In this document: positions 63,685 to 64,000 of the stretch, in pieces
Position numbering within the stretch: the first letter of the stretch is position 1
Layout of the letters: every line of letters begins with the position of its first letter
Assembly: GCF_011762185.1 (NCBI RefSeq)
Contig: NZ_JAASQJ010000002.1
Location: 186,001 to 250,000 of the forward strand
Source: Dyadobacter arcticus
Lineage (GTDB): Bacteria; Bacteroidota; Bacteroidia; Cytophagales; Spirosomataceae
Direction: 5' to 3'
Length of the DNA: 64,000 nt
Program-made: the position numbers and the translations under genes
The notes under the pieces: generated by a model
The model's database searches: none
Told to the model about the DNA's origin: nothing
What the model saw: the letters and a program-made list of their open reading frames with translations, nothing else

Positions 63685-63957
63685 ATGAATATTGAATTCA
63701 TCACCAAAGAAGACTTGAAGGAATTCCGGAGAGAGCTACTCGAGGACTTAAAACAATTCCTGACATGCAATAAGTCGGAGCCTAAAAAATGGCTCAAGAG
63801 TGCTGATGTCCGAAAGATGTTAAATATCTCTCCTGGAACTTTGCAAAACTTGCGCATCAATGGCCAGCTTCGGCCCAATAAAGTGGGAGGATCTTTTTAC
63901 TACGCATTCCAAGACATCCAGTCGCTGCTTACAGCTGAGATTAGAACAAAAAGGTAA
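63685..63957 (+). CDS. Excisionase-like helix-turn-helix protein
   Basis: A 90-residue protein: an N-terminal helix (EDLKEFRRELLEDLKQFL) and then a MerR/Xis-type HTH (WLKSADVRKMLNISPGTLQN, LRINGQLRPNKVGGSFYY). Such proteins are common at regulatory ends of Bacteroidota conjugative transposons. The element continues beyond the window or ends nearby. Confidence 0.8.
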   Translation: MNIEFITKEDLKEFRRELLEDLKQFLTCNKSEPKKWLKSADVRKMLNISPGTLQNLRINGQLRPNKVGGSFYYAFQDIQSLLTAEIRTKR

Positions 63958-64000
63958 TGGAAAGATCAATATCCCAATTCTTCGGCCGCATTCTTCTAGA

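Overview
The window looks like chromosome from a Bacteroidota bacterium, most likely of the class Cytophagia (a Dyadobacter/Spirosoma-like lineage; the genus is a guess). Pointers are an IS66 relic, TraM/TraN proteins of a Bacteroidota conjugative transposon, a DUF6799 Met-rich protein, a GH97 glycosidase, short AraC-type regulators and mid-40s GC by eye. No rRNA, tRNA or CRISPR array was recognised.

Layout. 1-2.5 kb: a periplasmic redox cassette (DUF1223 end, cytochrome b, Tat-exported molybdopterin oxidoreductase, lipoprotein MsrB). 2.5-9.3 kb: GH97 glycosidase, Met-rich DUF6799 protein, beta-propeller lipoprotein, peroxiredoxin-like protein, ECF sigma factor, DUF417 membrane protein. 9.7-10.3 kb: decayed IS66 transposase. 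10.5-18 kb: four universal stress proteins (Usp), a GH13 enzyme and a P-loop kinase/phosphotransferase pair. 18-21.4 kb: pstSCAB. 21.6-28.7 kb: DUF6544, AI-2E family exporter, P2-type ATPase, then cupin-ADH-Usp. 29.1-33 kb: accessory segment with Usp debris, a K+ channel, a SIR2-like protein, a (GA)16 microsatellite and an MNT-HEPN protein. 33-45 kb: two more P-type ATPases, BON protein, ADH-HdeD-DUF6544 operon, DUF1269, an SDR relic and an unusual Dps. 44-51 kb: an Acg-like nitroreductase operon diverging from a small histidine kinase, then an oxidoreductase fusion and YoaK. 51-60 kb: a regulatory cluster with two AraC paralogues, BON, YtxH, a FixL-like PAS kinase and a response regulator fused to a Crp/Fnr module, followed by D-lactate dehydrogenase and an L,D-transpeptidase. 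60-64 kb: the scar of a conjugative transposon, where an RND/HlyD adaptor is fused in frame to the C-terminal part of TraM, followed by TraN and three small element genes.

Main proposal. The central 10-59 kb reads as an oxygen/energy-stress island, comparable in gene content (not in regulator) to the mycobacterial DosR regulon: Usp proteins, Acg-like nitroreductase, Dps, HdeD, BON proteins, metal ATPases, Pst uptake, fermentative LDH and ADH. A 16-bp motif, AGTTRYATCWWTCACW, recurs in at least seven intergenic regions (two copies identical) in front of these genes, including the region before the kinase/regulator genes. It has Crp-like architecture (half-sites separated by 6 bp). The PAS domain of the kinase keeps the His that binds heme in FixL. 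I infer an O2-sensing FixL-like kinase driving a regulator that merges FixJ and FixK roles through this operator. This is a hypothesis from reading, not a demonstrated circuit.

The region also carries much gene debris (BON, Usp, LDH, SDR, porin and IS66 relics, plus a truncated paralogue of a membrane protein), showing repeated duplication and loss.
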